A DNA stretch of 64,000 bases from an uncultured Roseobacter sp. (GCA_947488305.1 CANKZM010000007.1:1-64000); one strand, 5' to 3'; positions 1 through 8,753 are shown, counted from the stretch's first letter. The notes: generated by a model from the sequence alone, not told the origin. Numbers and translations are program-made.

Positions 1-83
1 CCGAATACCGTTTCCGCGCCATCAATCCCGTCTCCAAAACTAAGCCAACTTTGGCACAGTTTTAGGGGGGCAAGACAGGCGTC

Positions 84-806
84 GTGTCAGTGTTTGATCC
101 CTGGCAACTGCTTGCCGGATCGAAGGAAGAGATTGAAGCCGCCGTGCAAGTCGCCGGTGAGTACGGCAGCTACGTCATGGCGCATTCTTATCGCAAGGAA
201 GCGATCATGACCGCACTTGAAGCAGGCGTCATGTCGATTGAGCATGGCTTCTCCTTCGACTGCGAAATTGCTGAGGTTATGAACGAAAAAGGCGCGTACA
301 TAACGACTAACCTGACCGCCTTTGATCCAGGCTTGCTTTCGATTCCAGCGATCGCCAACGTGCCTGCCAGCCTAGCCAAGGCGAAGTCAGCTTCTGCGAC
401 TTTTGCAGGTTACGTTGACAACATGAAAGAGTGCCCGGTCAAGCGGGGCTTCCAGACGGACTGTGTCGGCACGGTCGACGCCTGCAACATTCAGATCGCC
501 TATGAAAAACATCTGAACAACGACTTCTTCGGCCCGCTCACCTCGCTTCAGACGCTCACCTCTGTCGGTGGTGAAATAGTGGCTATGTCGGGTGACTTCA
601 TGAATCCCTATCCGGATGGAAAACTGGGCGTGATTGAGGAAGGGGCATATGCCGATATCCTGATCATCGACGGCAATCCGCTCGAGGATTTCTCGGTCAT
701 GGGCACCGGCGACAAGTGGTTTGATGCCGAACCACGCCCCGACAGCCCGGAGACGATCCGCATCATCATGAAAGACGGTGTGATCTACAAGAACACGCTG
801 AACTAA
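84..806 (+). pseudogene. Amidohydrolase family protein, N-terminally truncated
   Basis: This is the C-terminal half of a metal-dependent amidohydrolase of the imidazolonepropionase-like type. Visible ligand motifs are AHSY (His34), EHG (His54) and TDCVG (Asp126). The end has the usual GxIEEGAYADILIIDGNPL pattern. Family members are normally above 400 residues and begin with an HxH metal motif and a carboxylated lysine region, all absent here. Homology appears to start near position 69 (GGKTGVVS). The same frame is closed by TAG at 63-65, after an open tail of about 20 codons (3-62) that does not look like this family. The only start left is GTG at 84, without a convincing Shine-Dalgarno. Likely a rearranged, inactive remnant; a real shortened gene is unlikely because the HxH is needed for catalysis. 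Confidence 0.7.
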
Positions 807-864
807 TGATCCCGCGGGGCGGTTTCATACCTCGGCCGCCTCGCAAAAACTCTTGGAGATGAGC

Positions 865-1620
865 ATGAAGCAACTTCTCAACTTAGTTGTGGTCGTATCC
901 TTTTTGCAGTTTGGCGCTCCAGTTGCCGCGGAACAAATCGCATGGAACGAACTTGTTGATAAAGAAGCGCAGCTTTTCGAAGATCCTTATCTTGATCTGG
1001 AATACGATCAGCTTGATGACCTGCGCACGATTGCCGGCGAATCCGCTCGTTTGGGGAATACCGAATTGGTGGGTGAGGAACGGTCCGCAGGCTTGGCAAA
1101 ACGCGACGACGCACGCGCGCGGTTGACCGCAGCCGACATAGACGCTGAGTGGCTGATCAGCCAGCGTTGGGTGGTCGCGGAGCGGCGTAAGAAAGCCGCG
1201 ACCTCAGTGAACCCAGAGATTGACGGCAGGACGGTGACACTAGGTGGGTTTGCCATACCTGCTCCACCAGAAGCAGATGGCACAAGAATTGTCTATCTCG
1301 TGCCGGAACGTGGAATGTGCAGCCATATGCCCCCGCCCAATCCGAACCAGATGATCCGCGCGCGCATCAGTGGTGAGTGGTCGCCCAGCATGGTGCACCA
1401 ACCTGTGAGACTAACCGGCATGCTGACAGCTATTGAGACCAATCACATGTTCAAGATTGTCGACGGGGACGTCCCTATGCGGGCGAGTTTCGTGATGAAC
1501 GTAGATACGGTCGAAACGATGAAAGACTTGCGGGCACAGATGCGGGCCTCAAATCCCTTCACAGCGCATCAAAATCAACGGCTTGGCGGGCCTGCCCGGT
1601 CTGCGGCAACTATCCAGTGA
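865..1620 (+). CDS. DUF3299 domain exported protein
   Basis: A 251-residue protein with a cleavable signal peptide (about residues 1-21, ending AAE). The C-terminal half carries the DUF3299 pattern: GGFAIPAP, then LVPERGMCSHMPPPNPNQ with a conserved Cys-His and a proline run. The function of this domain is unknown; it is often found in exported proteins near transport genes. ATG at 865 is preferred over upstream TTG 853 and ATG 859 because GGAG at 855-858 sits at proper spacing only for 865. It lies 58 bases after the truncated amidohydrolase and 10 bases before the next gene, so it probably heads a three-gene operon with two outer-membrane proteins. Confidence 0.75.
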   Translation: MKQLLNLVVVVSFLQFGAPVAAEQIAWNELVDKEAQLFEDPYLDLEYDQLDDLRTIAGESARLGNTELVGEERSAGLAKRDDARARLTAADIDAEWLISQRWVVAERRKKAATSVNPEIDGRTVTLGGFAIPAPPEADGTRIVYLVPERGMCSHMPPPNPNQMIRARISGEWSPSMVHQPVRLTGMLTAIETNHMFKIVDGDVPMRASFVMNVDTVETMKDLRAQMRASNPFTAHQNQRLGGPARSAATIQ

Positions 1621-1630
1621 GTACCCGTCG

Positions 1631-2512
1631 ATGAGACTTTTGCTTTGTTTTGCGGCCACTGTCTGTCTGTGCCGCCCAGCTCTGGCTCAAGTTGGCCTAA
1701 ACATTGACGAACTGGCCAAAGAACTTGCAAACCCTGGAGCTGCCAACGCGACGCTGAACTTCAAATTTGAGTATCGCACATTTGACGGCGATCTGCCTGA
1801 CGCCGACGATCAAGATAGTTTCACCGCGACGTTCCAGCCGGTTTTTCCGTTCGTGCTGTCCAACGGAAACAACCTGATCTTCAGACCGGCGATCCCCTAC
1901 GTGTTTGGTCAGCCAGCTTTTGATGCAGGCGATGGAGATTTTGATACGAATAGTGCTTTCGGAGACATCGCCTATGACGTGCTGTATGCAAGCACACGCA
2001 ATGGCTGGACGTTAGGTGCCGGGGTGGTCGGGGCTGTTCCCACCGGAAGCAATATCTCATTGGACAACTGGCTGCTCGGGCCCAGTGCTCTGGCCGTGAA
2101 AACAGAGGACTGGGGCGTCTGGGGCTTCTTCCCGTTCCACAATGAGAAGGTGGGCGGCAGTGGGCCGGACACCTCTATCTCTTCGCTGCAGTATTTCTTG
2201 TTCTACGGTCTCGGCGACGGTTGGCAGATCGGCACCGGCCCGACGATCACCTACGACTGGGAAGCCGACAGCGACGATGCGTGGACCGTGCCTTTTGGGG
2301 TACAAATAGCAAAGACGACAGCGATCGGAAAGCAACTGGTCAAATTGAACGCAGGTATCGAAAAAAATGCAGTGGCACCGGATGCCTTTGCCTCAGACTG
2401 GAAACTCACCTTCACCTTTAGTCCGGTTATCGGCAATCCTTTCCAACCGAATCCACCAACACCTGAAGTAGACGCGGCAACGCGCGCTGCGGTGCTCGCC
2501 CCAATTCGATAG
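1631..2512 (+). CDS. Predicted outer-membrane beta-barrel protein
   Basis: A 293-residue protein with a signal peptide (about residues 1-19, ending ALAQ), followed by alternating polar/aromatic strands (for example FKFEYRTFDG, FFPFHNEKVG, YFLFYGLGDGWQIGTGP) typical of a beta-barrel. It resembles the broad 'transporter/MetA-pathway of phenol degradation' group of outer-membrane proteins, a tentative match from pattern only. An upstream in-frame start at 1583 lies inside the preceding gene and would bury the signal peptide, so ATG 1631 is chosen. Seven bases separate it from the OprB-like porin gene downstream, which suggests co-transcription and a shared role in outer-membrane passage. Confidence 0.65.
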   Translation: MRLLLCFAATVCLCRPALAQVGLNIDELAKELANPGAANATLNFKFEYRTFDGDLPDADDQDSFTATFQPVFPFVLSNGNNLIFRPAIPYVFGQPAFDAGDGDFDTNSAFGDIAYDVLYASTRNGWTLGAGVVGAVPTGSNISLDNWLLGPSALAVKTEDWGVWGFFPFHNEKVGGSGPDTSISSLQYFLFYGLGDGWQIGTGPTITYDWEADSDDAWTVPFGVQIAKTTAIGKQLVKLNAGIEKNAVAPDAFASDWKLTFTFSPVIGNPFQPNPPTPEVDAATRAAVLAPIR

Positions 2513-2519
2513 GGAAGAC

Positions 2520-3704
2520 ATGCTCAAGAAAACCCTCATCGTCGGCTCTGCTCTATCCAGTCTTGCCTTTCCGCTTTACGCGCAAGGCCTTGGTGGTCCG
2601 TCTTCGGTACAGGCGGACCTTCAGCCGGGAGATGGTTTGACCGATCCGCAGTTTCGGTCAGTTTTTCCGCGCAATTTGGCACCCGGATACTTCGCGTGGA
2701 AAGATGGACTGGCTGAAAAGGGGTTCAGTTTCAATTTCGACTATCTCGCACTTGGTCAAACATCCAACGCGGACATGGGTGAAGGCGACGCGTCCAGTGG
2801 CATTTTTCGCTTCTATGGCAACTGGAAAGCAACGGAAAACGGGTCGCTGACATTCAAAATTGAAGACCGTCACGGGTTCGGGGATGTGGCTCCGCAGAAC
2901 TTTGGCTTCGATGGTGGCGCCCTGTCGATCCCCGGCACAGCGTTTAACGATAATGGAACACTGCTAACGAACCTCTTTTGGACGCAAAGGGCCGCTGACG
3001 GCTCCTGGACATTCCAGATTGGTCAGGTTGATGTCACGGACTTTGTCGACGTCTACGGTCTGGTCAGTCCATACACAGCCTTCCAGAACCTCGCTTTCAA
3101 CACCAACCCGACCATCAACGCGCCCAACCCCGGGCTTGCCATCGCCGGTGGTGCGCGCCTCGGTTCGAACTTCTATGTCACGAGCAGCATTGCGGATGCG
3201 AACGCGGACCCGTCCAGCCCGGACCTTGACGTATTTTCCGACGGCGAACTCTTCAAAAGCCTTGAGATCGGTTACACCAGTGGGTTCGACAGGATCTATT
3301 TCGATAACGTCCATCTGACGTTCTGGCATTCCGACGCGGCGGATGACGGAAGCCGCCGGGAAGACTACGGCGCAACGGTTTCTGCCGCATGGTTTCTGGA
3401 AAACAAGTGGATGCCCTTTTTCCGCGCCGGAACATCCAAGGGTCGCGCTGCGCTTTACGAGAACTCCGTATCGGCAGGTTTGGGCTATTTCGCAAGGAAC
3501 ACTGACTTGGCGGGTATCGGACTGAATTGGGCTGAAGCGGATGGTATTTCCGGCGGCCAAAAAACGATCGAGGCATTTTATCGATTTTCCCTATCGCCAA
3601 ATCTCCAGATCACGCCCTCAGTTCAGTACATCAAAGATCCGCTTCTGAACTCGTCCGCTTCGAGCATTACGTTGTGGGGCCTGAGAACTCGTATCGTTTT
3701 TTGA
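2520..3704 (+). CDS. Carbohydrate-selective porin, OprB-like
   Basis: A 394-residue exported protein with a signal peptide (residues 1-21, ending YAQ), then a barrel-like sequence ending in an aromatic residue (RIVF), as expected for outer-membrane proteins recognised by the BAM machinery. The order of motifs (WKDGLAEKGFSFNFDYLALGQ near the start, a central GQVDVTDFVDVYG, a C-terminal PNLQITPSVQYIKDP) matches the OprB family of carbohydrate-selective porins. Members form 16-strand channels for sugars or other small solutes. Last gene of a three-gene set with the DUF3299 protein and another barrel. Substrate cannot be told from sequence. Confidence 0.8.
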   Translation: MLKKTLIVGSALSSLAFPLYAQGLGGPSSVQADLQPGDGLTDPQFRSVFPRNLAPGYFAWKDGLAEKGFSFNFDYLALGQTSNADMGEGDASSGIFRFYGNWKATENGSLTFKIEDRHGFGDVAPQNFGFDGGALSIPGTAFNDNGTLLTNLFWTQRAADGSWTFQIGQVDVTDFVDVYGLVSPYTAFQNLAFNTNPTINAPNPGLAIAGGARLGSNFYVTSSIADANADPSSPDLDVFSDGELFKSLEIGYTSGFDRIYFDNVHLTFWHSDAADDGSRREDYGATVSAAWFLENKWMPFFRAGTSKGRAALYENSVSAGLGYFARNTDLAGIGLNWAEADGISGGQKTIEAFYRFSLSPNLQITPSVQYIKDPLLNSSASSITLWGLRTRIVF

Positions 3705-4219
3705 TGATTTTCAAATTGCCGGAACAAATGATCGCTTTCAGTTCAAAATGATCAGTTTTTGCAAATACGAGAACTTCTTCATTGGGCTCGAAGCAGCCAG
3801 TTGCTGGATTTCAGGGAGCGACCTCTCTGCGGACAAGGCTGCCCTTGATGCAATGCGCTTCACAGCTCGGAATCAAGCCGAAGGCGCCGAGCCCACGTCT
3901 GTCCGTCCCGGCGGACTGGCGCTTTGACATCTGTGTGCTTCGTTCATGTGGAAGATGTGTTTGGCAGAGGTAAAGCGCTGTAGAACGACTGTCACTGCGC
4001 CAGCCCACGGACAGACGCTGGCTCGGCTTAAGGCGCGGCTTTGCGGACGAAGCAGACCTTCGATTTTTGGCATTCGCTGACGCAGCATCAATTCGTACGT
4101 GCAGCGTCGCCGCTGCTGCGGCGCTGCACAGTCGCCACACCAGTCATTGAAACGCCGATTGGTCCCAGATACGAAACCGCTCTTTCGTCGCACACAGCCG
4201 CAACACGAACCACGCGACA
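3705..4219. other. Gene-free stretch with an imperfect inverted repeat
   Basis: No reading frame here has a credible start, family match or codon pattern; short frames on both strands are rich in Arg/Ser/Cys, as expected of noncoding GC-rich DNA. The only structure noticed is an imperfect inverted repeat: 3887-3905 (CCGAGCCCACGTCTGTCCG) against 4008-4026 (CGGACAGACGCTGGCTCGG), 17 of 19 positions paired, with a shorter nested pair GCGCTTT/AAAGCGC between them. It could be the remains of a mobile element end or a long-range hairpin. Confidence 0.4.
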
Positions 4220-4639
4220 TCATGGTGTATCGGCGGGTCTTTCGGCACGGCAGTGGACGTGCGGACAAAGGCTATCCCGAAACTTGGCATCTATTGGGTT
4301 GGCCGAAATGGTTACAACATCCGTCAGCCGGGAAAAACTGTATTGTGTCTCTATATGGCCAGGGAGCGCAAAACTAACCGCGTCCCCCTCTGCGAGGCGC
4401 ATCCTGAGCCGGGCGGGATCATACGCGGAGTCGCGCGCCGCAAAGGTCGCAACAACTTCGAAATGATCGCTGCGGTCGAGGAAATAGACCACCATATCTA
4501 CGTGGCCTTCATGAAGCGAGGCGGCGGCCATAGGGGTATCGAGGGAGATGCTGTCGGCGCGGGCCTCGGGCATGTTTCCGCAAAAGGCACCTGTGAGGGC
4601 GGCGAGCGAAAGACCAAGGCGGATTGAGATCAATAACAT
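4220..4639 (-). CDS. Exported hypothetical protein
   Basis: A 139-residue protein of no family I recognise. An N-terminal hydrophobic segment and the end of the leader (about residues 1-29, ending ARA) suggest Sec export. The mature part has a short beta-rich domain (MVVYFLDRSDHFEVVATFAA) and two C-terminal cysteines (LCPHVHC), which may pair or bind metal. The start at 4639 is chosen because AAGGAA lies at good spacing upstream; an in-frame start at 4681 would overlap the preceding gene. It follows the DUF6647 gene after 22 bases, so the two are probably co-transcribed and divergent from the large regulator at 5281. Confidence 0.55.
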   Translation of the reverse strand: MLLISIRLGLSLAALTGAFCGNMPEARADSISLDTPMAAASLHEGHVDMVVYFLDRSDHFEVVATFAARDSAYDPARLRMRLAEGDAVSFALPGHIETQYSFSRLTDVVTISANPIDAKFRDSLCPHVHCRAERPADTP

Positions 4640-4661
4640 GGAGACATTCCTTTTGGGGTTA

Positions 4662-5135
4662 TCAGCCGCGGCTGTAGACACGGGACCAGAATTGGCGGTT
4701 CGGTAACGGATCGCGCGCGTGACGTTGTTTCAGGAACATGCCGCCAAGCTTGTAGGCATCAAGCTCTCCAAAGTTGCGGCAGCGGAAACTGTCATAAGCG
4801 CCGGGTTTGTGCTGCACGTGATGGATCAGCTCGTGCAGGAGTCGTTCCTGGAATACCGGATCCATATAGGCCGGCTCATCGGGGGCCGCGCCGCCATCGG
4901 TATATTCCGCCCCCAGAATGTAGATTGTTCCGTAGGGGCCATCTTCGAAGTTGTAGCGCGCCCAAACCCGCTCATCGACGCCGTTCTCGGGTTTCATTTG
5001 TGGCGCGTCGGAATAGGCCTCGTCGGTCAATTCCTCGGGCGACATTTCCACGACTTGGGGAATGGAAATATCCATTGTATCATAATGCGAGTTTTGATTG
5101 ATCCAAAGCATAAGGGCCATAACCACTTCTTTCAT
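4662..5135 (-). CDS. DUF6647 family protein with HExxH metallopeptidase-like motif
   Basis: A 157-residue protein with HELIHHVQ near residue 100, an HExxH zinc motif, followed by FRCRNFGELDAY, where the Glu is placed as a possible third ligand. This matches the DUF6647 pattern. There is no strong signal peptide; the N-terminus (MALMLWINQN) is only mildly hydrophobic. AAGGAGC is seen upstream of ATG 5135, which supports the start. It is first in a two-gene minus-strand unit. The 145-base region to the divergent regulator gene at 5281 should hold both promoters. Peptidase activity is inferred from the motif only. Confidence 0.7.
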   Translation of the reverse strand: MKEVVMALMLWINQNSHYDTMDISIPQVVEMSPEELTDEAYSDAPQMKPENGVDERVWARYNFEDGPYGTIYILGAEYTDGGAAPDEPAYMDPVFQERLLHELIHHVQHKPGAYDSFRCRNFGELDAYKLGGMFLKQRHARDPLPNRQFWSRVYSRG

Positions 5136-5280
5136 CGTATCGCTCCTTCCCTGAGAGGGCTGTCTTTGAACAGGCTTCTGAGGACAGAAGGCCGGATGCG
5201 GGGCCCGACAGTCCTGAAATCCGCTCCGAAATGAAACGAAATGGTCCGAAAAGCGTTTGTTTGAAGGAGGTTATTCGGGG

Positions 5281-8136
5281 ATGACCTTGAACTTGGGCCA
5301 AGCCTATTTTGATCCGGACACTGGAGTATTGACGAGTTGTGATGGGACAGAGCTGACGCTTAGGGCGCAGTCTCTGGAGGTCCTGAAGCTTCTCGCAGCG
5401 CGGGACGGTGTGATTCTGTCGCGCGACGAGATTTTTGCAGCGATATGGCCCGATGTCGCTGTCACCGATGACAGCCTGACCCAATGCATTGCCGATATCC
5501 GGCGGGTGATTGGCGATACGGACCGCCGGGTTTTACAGACGGTGCCGCGCAAAGGTTACCAGCTCGTCCCGCAAAAAGGGTCCGAACCGCAGCACCGATA
5601 TTCTTCAGTGTTGGATCGCCGGAACTTCAGCGGTCCTCGCCTTGCGTTTGGCGCCGCTCTTTGCCTGCTTGTGCTGGTTGGTGTGTTGTTCGAACGAGGC
5701 TTCTGGCGATCCTCCCCGGCCGTTGCCGAACTGCGCACGCCCTCGATCATTGTCATGCCCTTCGAAGACCTCTCGCCGGGCGGCGATTTGGGGCATTTCG
5801 CCGACAGCATGACCGAGGACCTGATTGTCGCGTTGACCCGCTGGGAGGATGTCCGCGTCACGGATCGGCTTTCAGCCATGGCCTTCCAGGGCAGCGGCAA
5901 GGATCTGAAGACAGTCACCTCTGAAGTGGGGGCCAATTACGCCGTCGAAGGCTCGATCCGACGCATTGAGGACAAGGTGCGCATCACCGCGCAACTTGTT
6001 GATGGGGAGACCGGCCAGAACCTTTGGGCCGAGCGATACGATGAGACCGGCGACGATATCCTGGGCCTTCAGGACGGGGTGATCGCCCGGATCGAACAGA
6101 CGCTGATCGGCAATCAAGGCGCGGTGCGGGCGGAGGAATACCGCAAGTCATGGCGCAAAGCGACAGTGAGCCTTGATGAGTATGACTACTATCTTCGAGG
6201 CCACGACAAGTTCTATGAGTATACCAAGGCCTCCCTCCGAGAAGCGATCGCCATCTGGGAGGAAGGTCTTCGCCACTATCCGGAGTCCGGCCTTCTCACG
6301 ATCAAGCTCGGCTGGGGCCATGAAATGTGTGTGCAACTCGCATGTGGCGACCCCCGCACAAGCCATGAGTCCGCGCTGGCGTTGGCGAAGGCGGGCTTAC
6401 AGGATCCAGACCTGCCTGCGCCCGGGCATCGATTTGCGCTCTGGTTGATGAGCTCGACGGGGTCCAACCTGGGCAATCGCGCACAAACCGTCGAAGCCGT
6501 CAGAGAATCCGTTGAGACCTATCCTTCGGACACAGAAGGGTTTCTGCTGACCGCCGACGATCTGATCCGTGCAGGCGCATTCGAGGAAGCCGAAGCAAGT
6601 TTGAAGATCGTCGCCGAACGCCAATGGTCTTTGCTGCCTGCGCGGGCGGCTGCTGGACACGGATCGCTGGACTATGTCAGGGGGGATTGCGCCTCAGCCC
6701 TGCCCAAACTTGCGAAATATCCGGTTCTTCTGGAATATCTGCTGATGCAGGCCGGGTGTCAGGCGGAGACCGGGCAAACCGAGGCGGCACGCGCCTCGCT
6801 AGAGATCATCGCCGAGAAACATGGCGTCCGGCACATGACCGACCTGCCGCTCTGGTTCCACCACAATACCGAGATCAAGACGCGCGTTCTGGCGCAACTT
6901 GGGCCCCTTGGCTGGCCGTTGCCGCCGACCGAGCCGCCCGCGATCATTGTACTGCCCTTTCGTGATCTGTCACCCGATGCCTCGCTGGCGCATTTCGCCG
7001 ATGGCATGACCGAGGATATCCTGACCGGTCTGTCGCAATGGAAGGAGTTTCAGATTGTCGACCGCGCTACGGCAATGAGCTTCAAGGGCAAAGATCTCGA
7101 CATTGCCGAGATCGCGCGACGCACCAGGACGGACTATGCCCTCGAAGGTTCGATCCGCCGGATTGGCAGCACCATGCGGGTAACCGCGCAATTTGTGAAA
7201 GCCGCGACCGGGCGCAACCTCTGGGCCGAGCAATTCGACGAAACCGACACTGATATTCTGGCGCTCCATGATGGGATCGTCAGGAAGATCGAGCAAAGCC
7301 TGATCGGCAATTTCGGCGCGGTCCGGGCCGACGAATATCGCAAGAGCTGGGCCAAGGGCTCTGTCGCGCTGGATGAGTATGACTATTACCTGCGCGGGCA
7401 TTCGCTGTTCTATCAATTCACACCGGACAGCATGGTTGCAGCACTGGATGTCTGGCGCGAAGGGCGAGAACGTTTTCCAAATTCGGGTCTTATGAAAGTC
7501 AAGGAGGGCTGGGGGCAAACGATTTGTAACAGTTTGAATTGCGCATATGGCCCCTTCGACATTTACGAGATTCTGGCGTTGACGCGCGAGGGTCTTGCCG
7601 ACCCAAATCTACCGATTGCAGGCCATCGTTTCGGTCTTTGGTTGTTGGCACGGCTGGCCCGCGACATCGGTGACACATCAGCGTTACGCACCTATGCCCG
7701 GGAAATTGCCGAGACCTATCCGGCCGATGTCGAGGGGCTGTTATGGTCGGGCATGTACCTCGCACGTCTTGGCGCCATCGACGAGGCGCTGGCGCAGGTC
7801 AAACGTGCAGGTCCTCTGGAACAGCGCCCTGCGCCAGCACCTTATGAAGCCGCCTCCTTTGTTTATGGCATGGCCGGACAGTGCGACGCTGCGATACCGC
7901 TCTTCATACGGAGAAACTTTCCCGCGGAAATGCTGGTCTATGCGGGCTGCCTCGCGGAGTCGGGAGAGGCGCATGAGGCCCGCGAGATCCTCAAAGACCT
8001 CGCCGAGACGCAAAACCTGCGTGGTCCAGCGGATCTTGCGACAATTTTTCCCCATACGCCGGACTACGTGACCCGGTTGGAACAAAACCTTGCCAAAGTG
8101 GGCTGGCCGTTTGTGTCCGATGCGCCCCGTCCATAG
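5281..8136 (+). CDS. ToxR/CadC-like membrane transcriptional regulator with duplicated TolB-like/TPR domains
   Basis: A 951-residue protein. Residues 1-100 form an OmpR/PhoB-type winged helix (ending VLQTVPRKGYQLVP). A single membrane span follows at about 119-138 (LAFGAALCLLVLVGVLF). The rest is probably periplasmic: a TolB-like domain (SIIVMPFEDLSPGGDLGHFADSMTED, NYAVEGSIRR, LWAERYDE) followed by helical TPR-like repeats. From about residue 553 the whole approximately 400-residue unit repeats (AIIVLPFRDLSPDASLAHFADGMTED, DYALEGSIRR, LWAEQFDE). Family members usually have one copy. ATG 5281 is chosen over TTG 5257 because GAAGGAGG at 5263-5270 precedes it. Divergent from the DUF6647/exported pair, its likely but unproven target. 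Confidence 0.85.
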   Translation: MTLNLGQAYFDPDTGVLTSCDGTELTLRAQSLEVLKLLAARDGVILSRDEIFAAIWPDVAVTDDSLTQCIADIRRVIGDTDRRVLQTVPRKGYQLVPQKGSEPQHRYSSVLDRRNFSGPRLAFGAALCLLVLVGVLFERGFWRSSPAVAELRTPSIIVMPFEDLSPGGDLGHFADSMTEDLIVALTRWEDVRVTDRLSAMAFQGSGKDLKTVTSEVGANYAVEGSIRRIEDKVRITAQLVDGETGQNLWAERYDETGDDILGLQDGVIARIEQTLIGNQGAVRAEEYRKSWRKATVSLDEYDYYLRGHDKFYEYTKASLREAIAIWEEGLRHYPESGLLTIKLGWGHEMCVQLACGDPRTSHESALALAKAGLQDPDLPAPGHRFALWLMSSTGSNLGNRAQTVEAVRESVETYPSDTEGFLLTADDLIRAGAFEEAEASLKIVAERQWSLLPARAAAGHGSLDYVRGDCASALPKLAKYPVLLEYLLMQAGCQAETGQTEAARASLEIIAEKHGVRHMTDLPLWFHHNTEIKTRVLAQLGPLGWPLPPTEPPAIIVLPFRDLSPDASLAHFADGMTEDILTGLSQWKEFQIVDRATAMSFKGKDLDIAEIARRTRTDYALEGSIRRIGSTMRVTAQFVKAATGRNLWAEQFDETDTDILALHDGIVRKIEQSLIGNFGAVRADEYRKSWAKGSVALDEYDYYLRGHSLFYQFTPDSMVAALDVWREGRERFPNSGLMKVKEGWGQTICNSLNCAYGPFDIYEILALTREGLADPNLPIAGHRFGLWLLARLARDIGDTSALRTYAREIAETYPADVEGLLWSGMYLARLGAIDEALAQVKRAGPLEQRPAPAPYEAASFVYGMAGQCDAAIPLFIRRNFPAEMLVYAGCLAESGEAHEAREILKDLAETQNLRGPADLATIFPHTPDYVTRLEQNLAKVGWPFVSDAPRP

Positions 8137-8141
8137 CAGTC

Positions 8142-8378
8142 ATGCCGTTCACAGATTTCAGCGGTGATCCGCGCTGGCAGCGGCCGGGCGAAGGACTGGC
8201 GGTCGAGATATCCAACGAACTTGCCCGCAATCACTGGCTGGACGTGCGGGCACCTTATTCCGCACAGCAGGTGGCGCAGTTGAAGGGGCTGGCGGCGGCG
8301 CAGAAGCTTGATGTGGCTATGCTACTGGAGGCAACTGGCTTGTCACCCTTGATCGACGCGGTGATCGATGTCCGTTGA
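8142..8378 (+). pseudogene. Fragment of a TolB-like domain (third copy)
   Basis: A 78-residue frame beginning five bases after the large regulator. It reads PFTDFSGDPRW...GLAVEISNELARNHWLDV, then AAQKLDVAMLLEAT, which follows the same TolB-like template as the two domains of the upstream protein (PFxDLS, FADGxxEDI, YxLEGS). It has no DNA-binding or membrane part and stops after about half a domain. Most simply it is the relic of another duplicated or recombined regulator gene; a translated small protein coupled to the upstream gene is possible. The flanking 8379-8753 does not continue it in any frame that I can follow. Confidence 0.45.
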
Positions 8379-8753
8379 ACGAATGGTTAGGCCGCGACTT
8401 AATCCTTGCCGCCGAAACCTTCGCTCCGCCACGACTGAATGGCAGGTATCTCCGCCGCTGCGCAGCGTCACGAACCGAGCAGGTGCGGCGATTTTTACGC
8501 TGGGAGCGCATGCAGCATGATATCACAACGACCGGGTTGGGCTTGACTCGGTCATCTGAGACCTTCTGTCGGATTACTGCTTTTCCGCGCTAAGCGGACG
8601 CAATTCCACTGGACTTGTGCGCCAAACAGAGCAGTACTGTCGGTATCGCGACGCACCTGGCGCTGCGTGCCGCCTTCTCCGCCCGGGTCTCCGGGCTCCA
8701 CTCCGTAGCAGGACCAAATTGGTCCTGCCTGAACGGAACCGGGAGAAGACAGT
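8379..8753. other. Gene-free stretch upstream of the DUF3489 cassette
   Basis: No supported gene in these 375 bases. Short frames on both strands lack starts with ribosome sites and have no family resemblance. The right end contains a 21-base palindrome (8708-8728) 25 bases before the DUF3489 start codon, followed by a purine-rich GGGAGAAGA that could serve as ribosome site. The stretch may contain the left boundary of the recombinase cassette. Confidence 0.4.
8708..8728. repeat. Palindrome upstream of DUF3489 gene
   Basis: GCAGGACCA-AAT-TGGTCCTGC is a perfect 9-base inverted repeat around a 3-base centre. It lies between the presumed promoter region and the start codon at 8754. It has no T-run, so it is not a standard terminator; an operator or a recombination-site half is more plausible. 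Its role is not known. Confidence 0.5.

Noticed and set aside
3782-4627. Several plus- and minus-strand frames of 60-140 codons around 3.8-4.6 kb
   Set aside because: They overlap each other, have no ribosome site or family pattern, and part of them is antisense to the exported protein gene at 4220.
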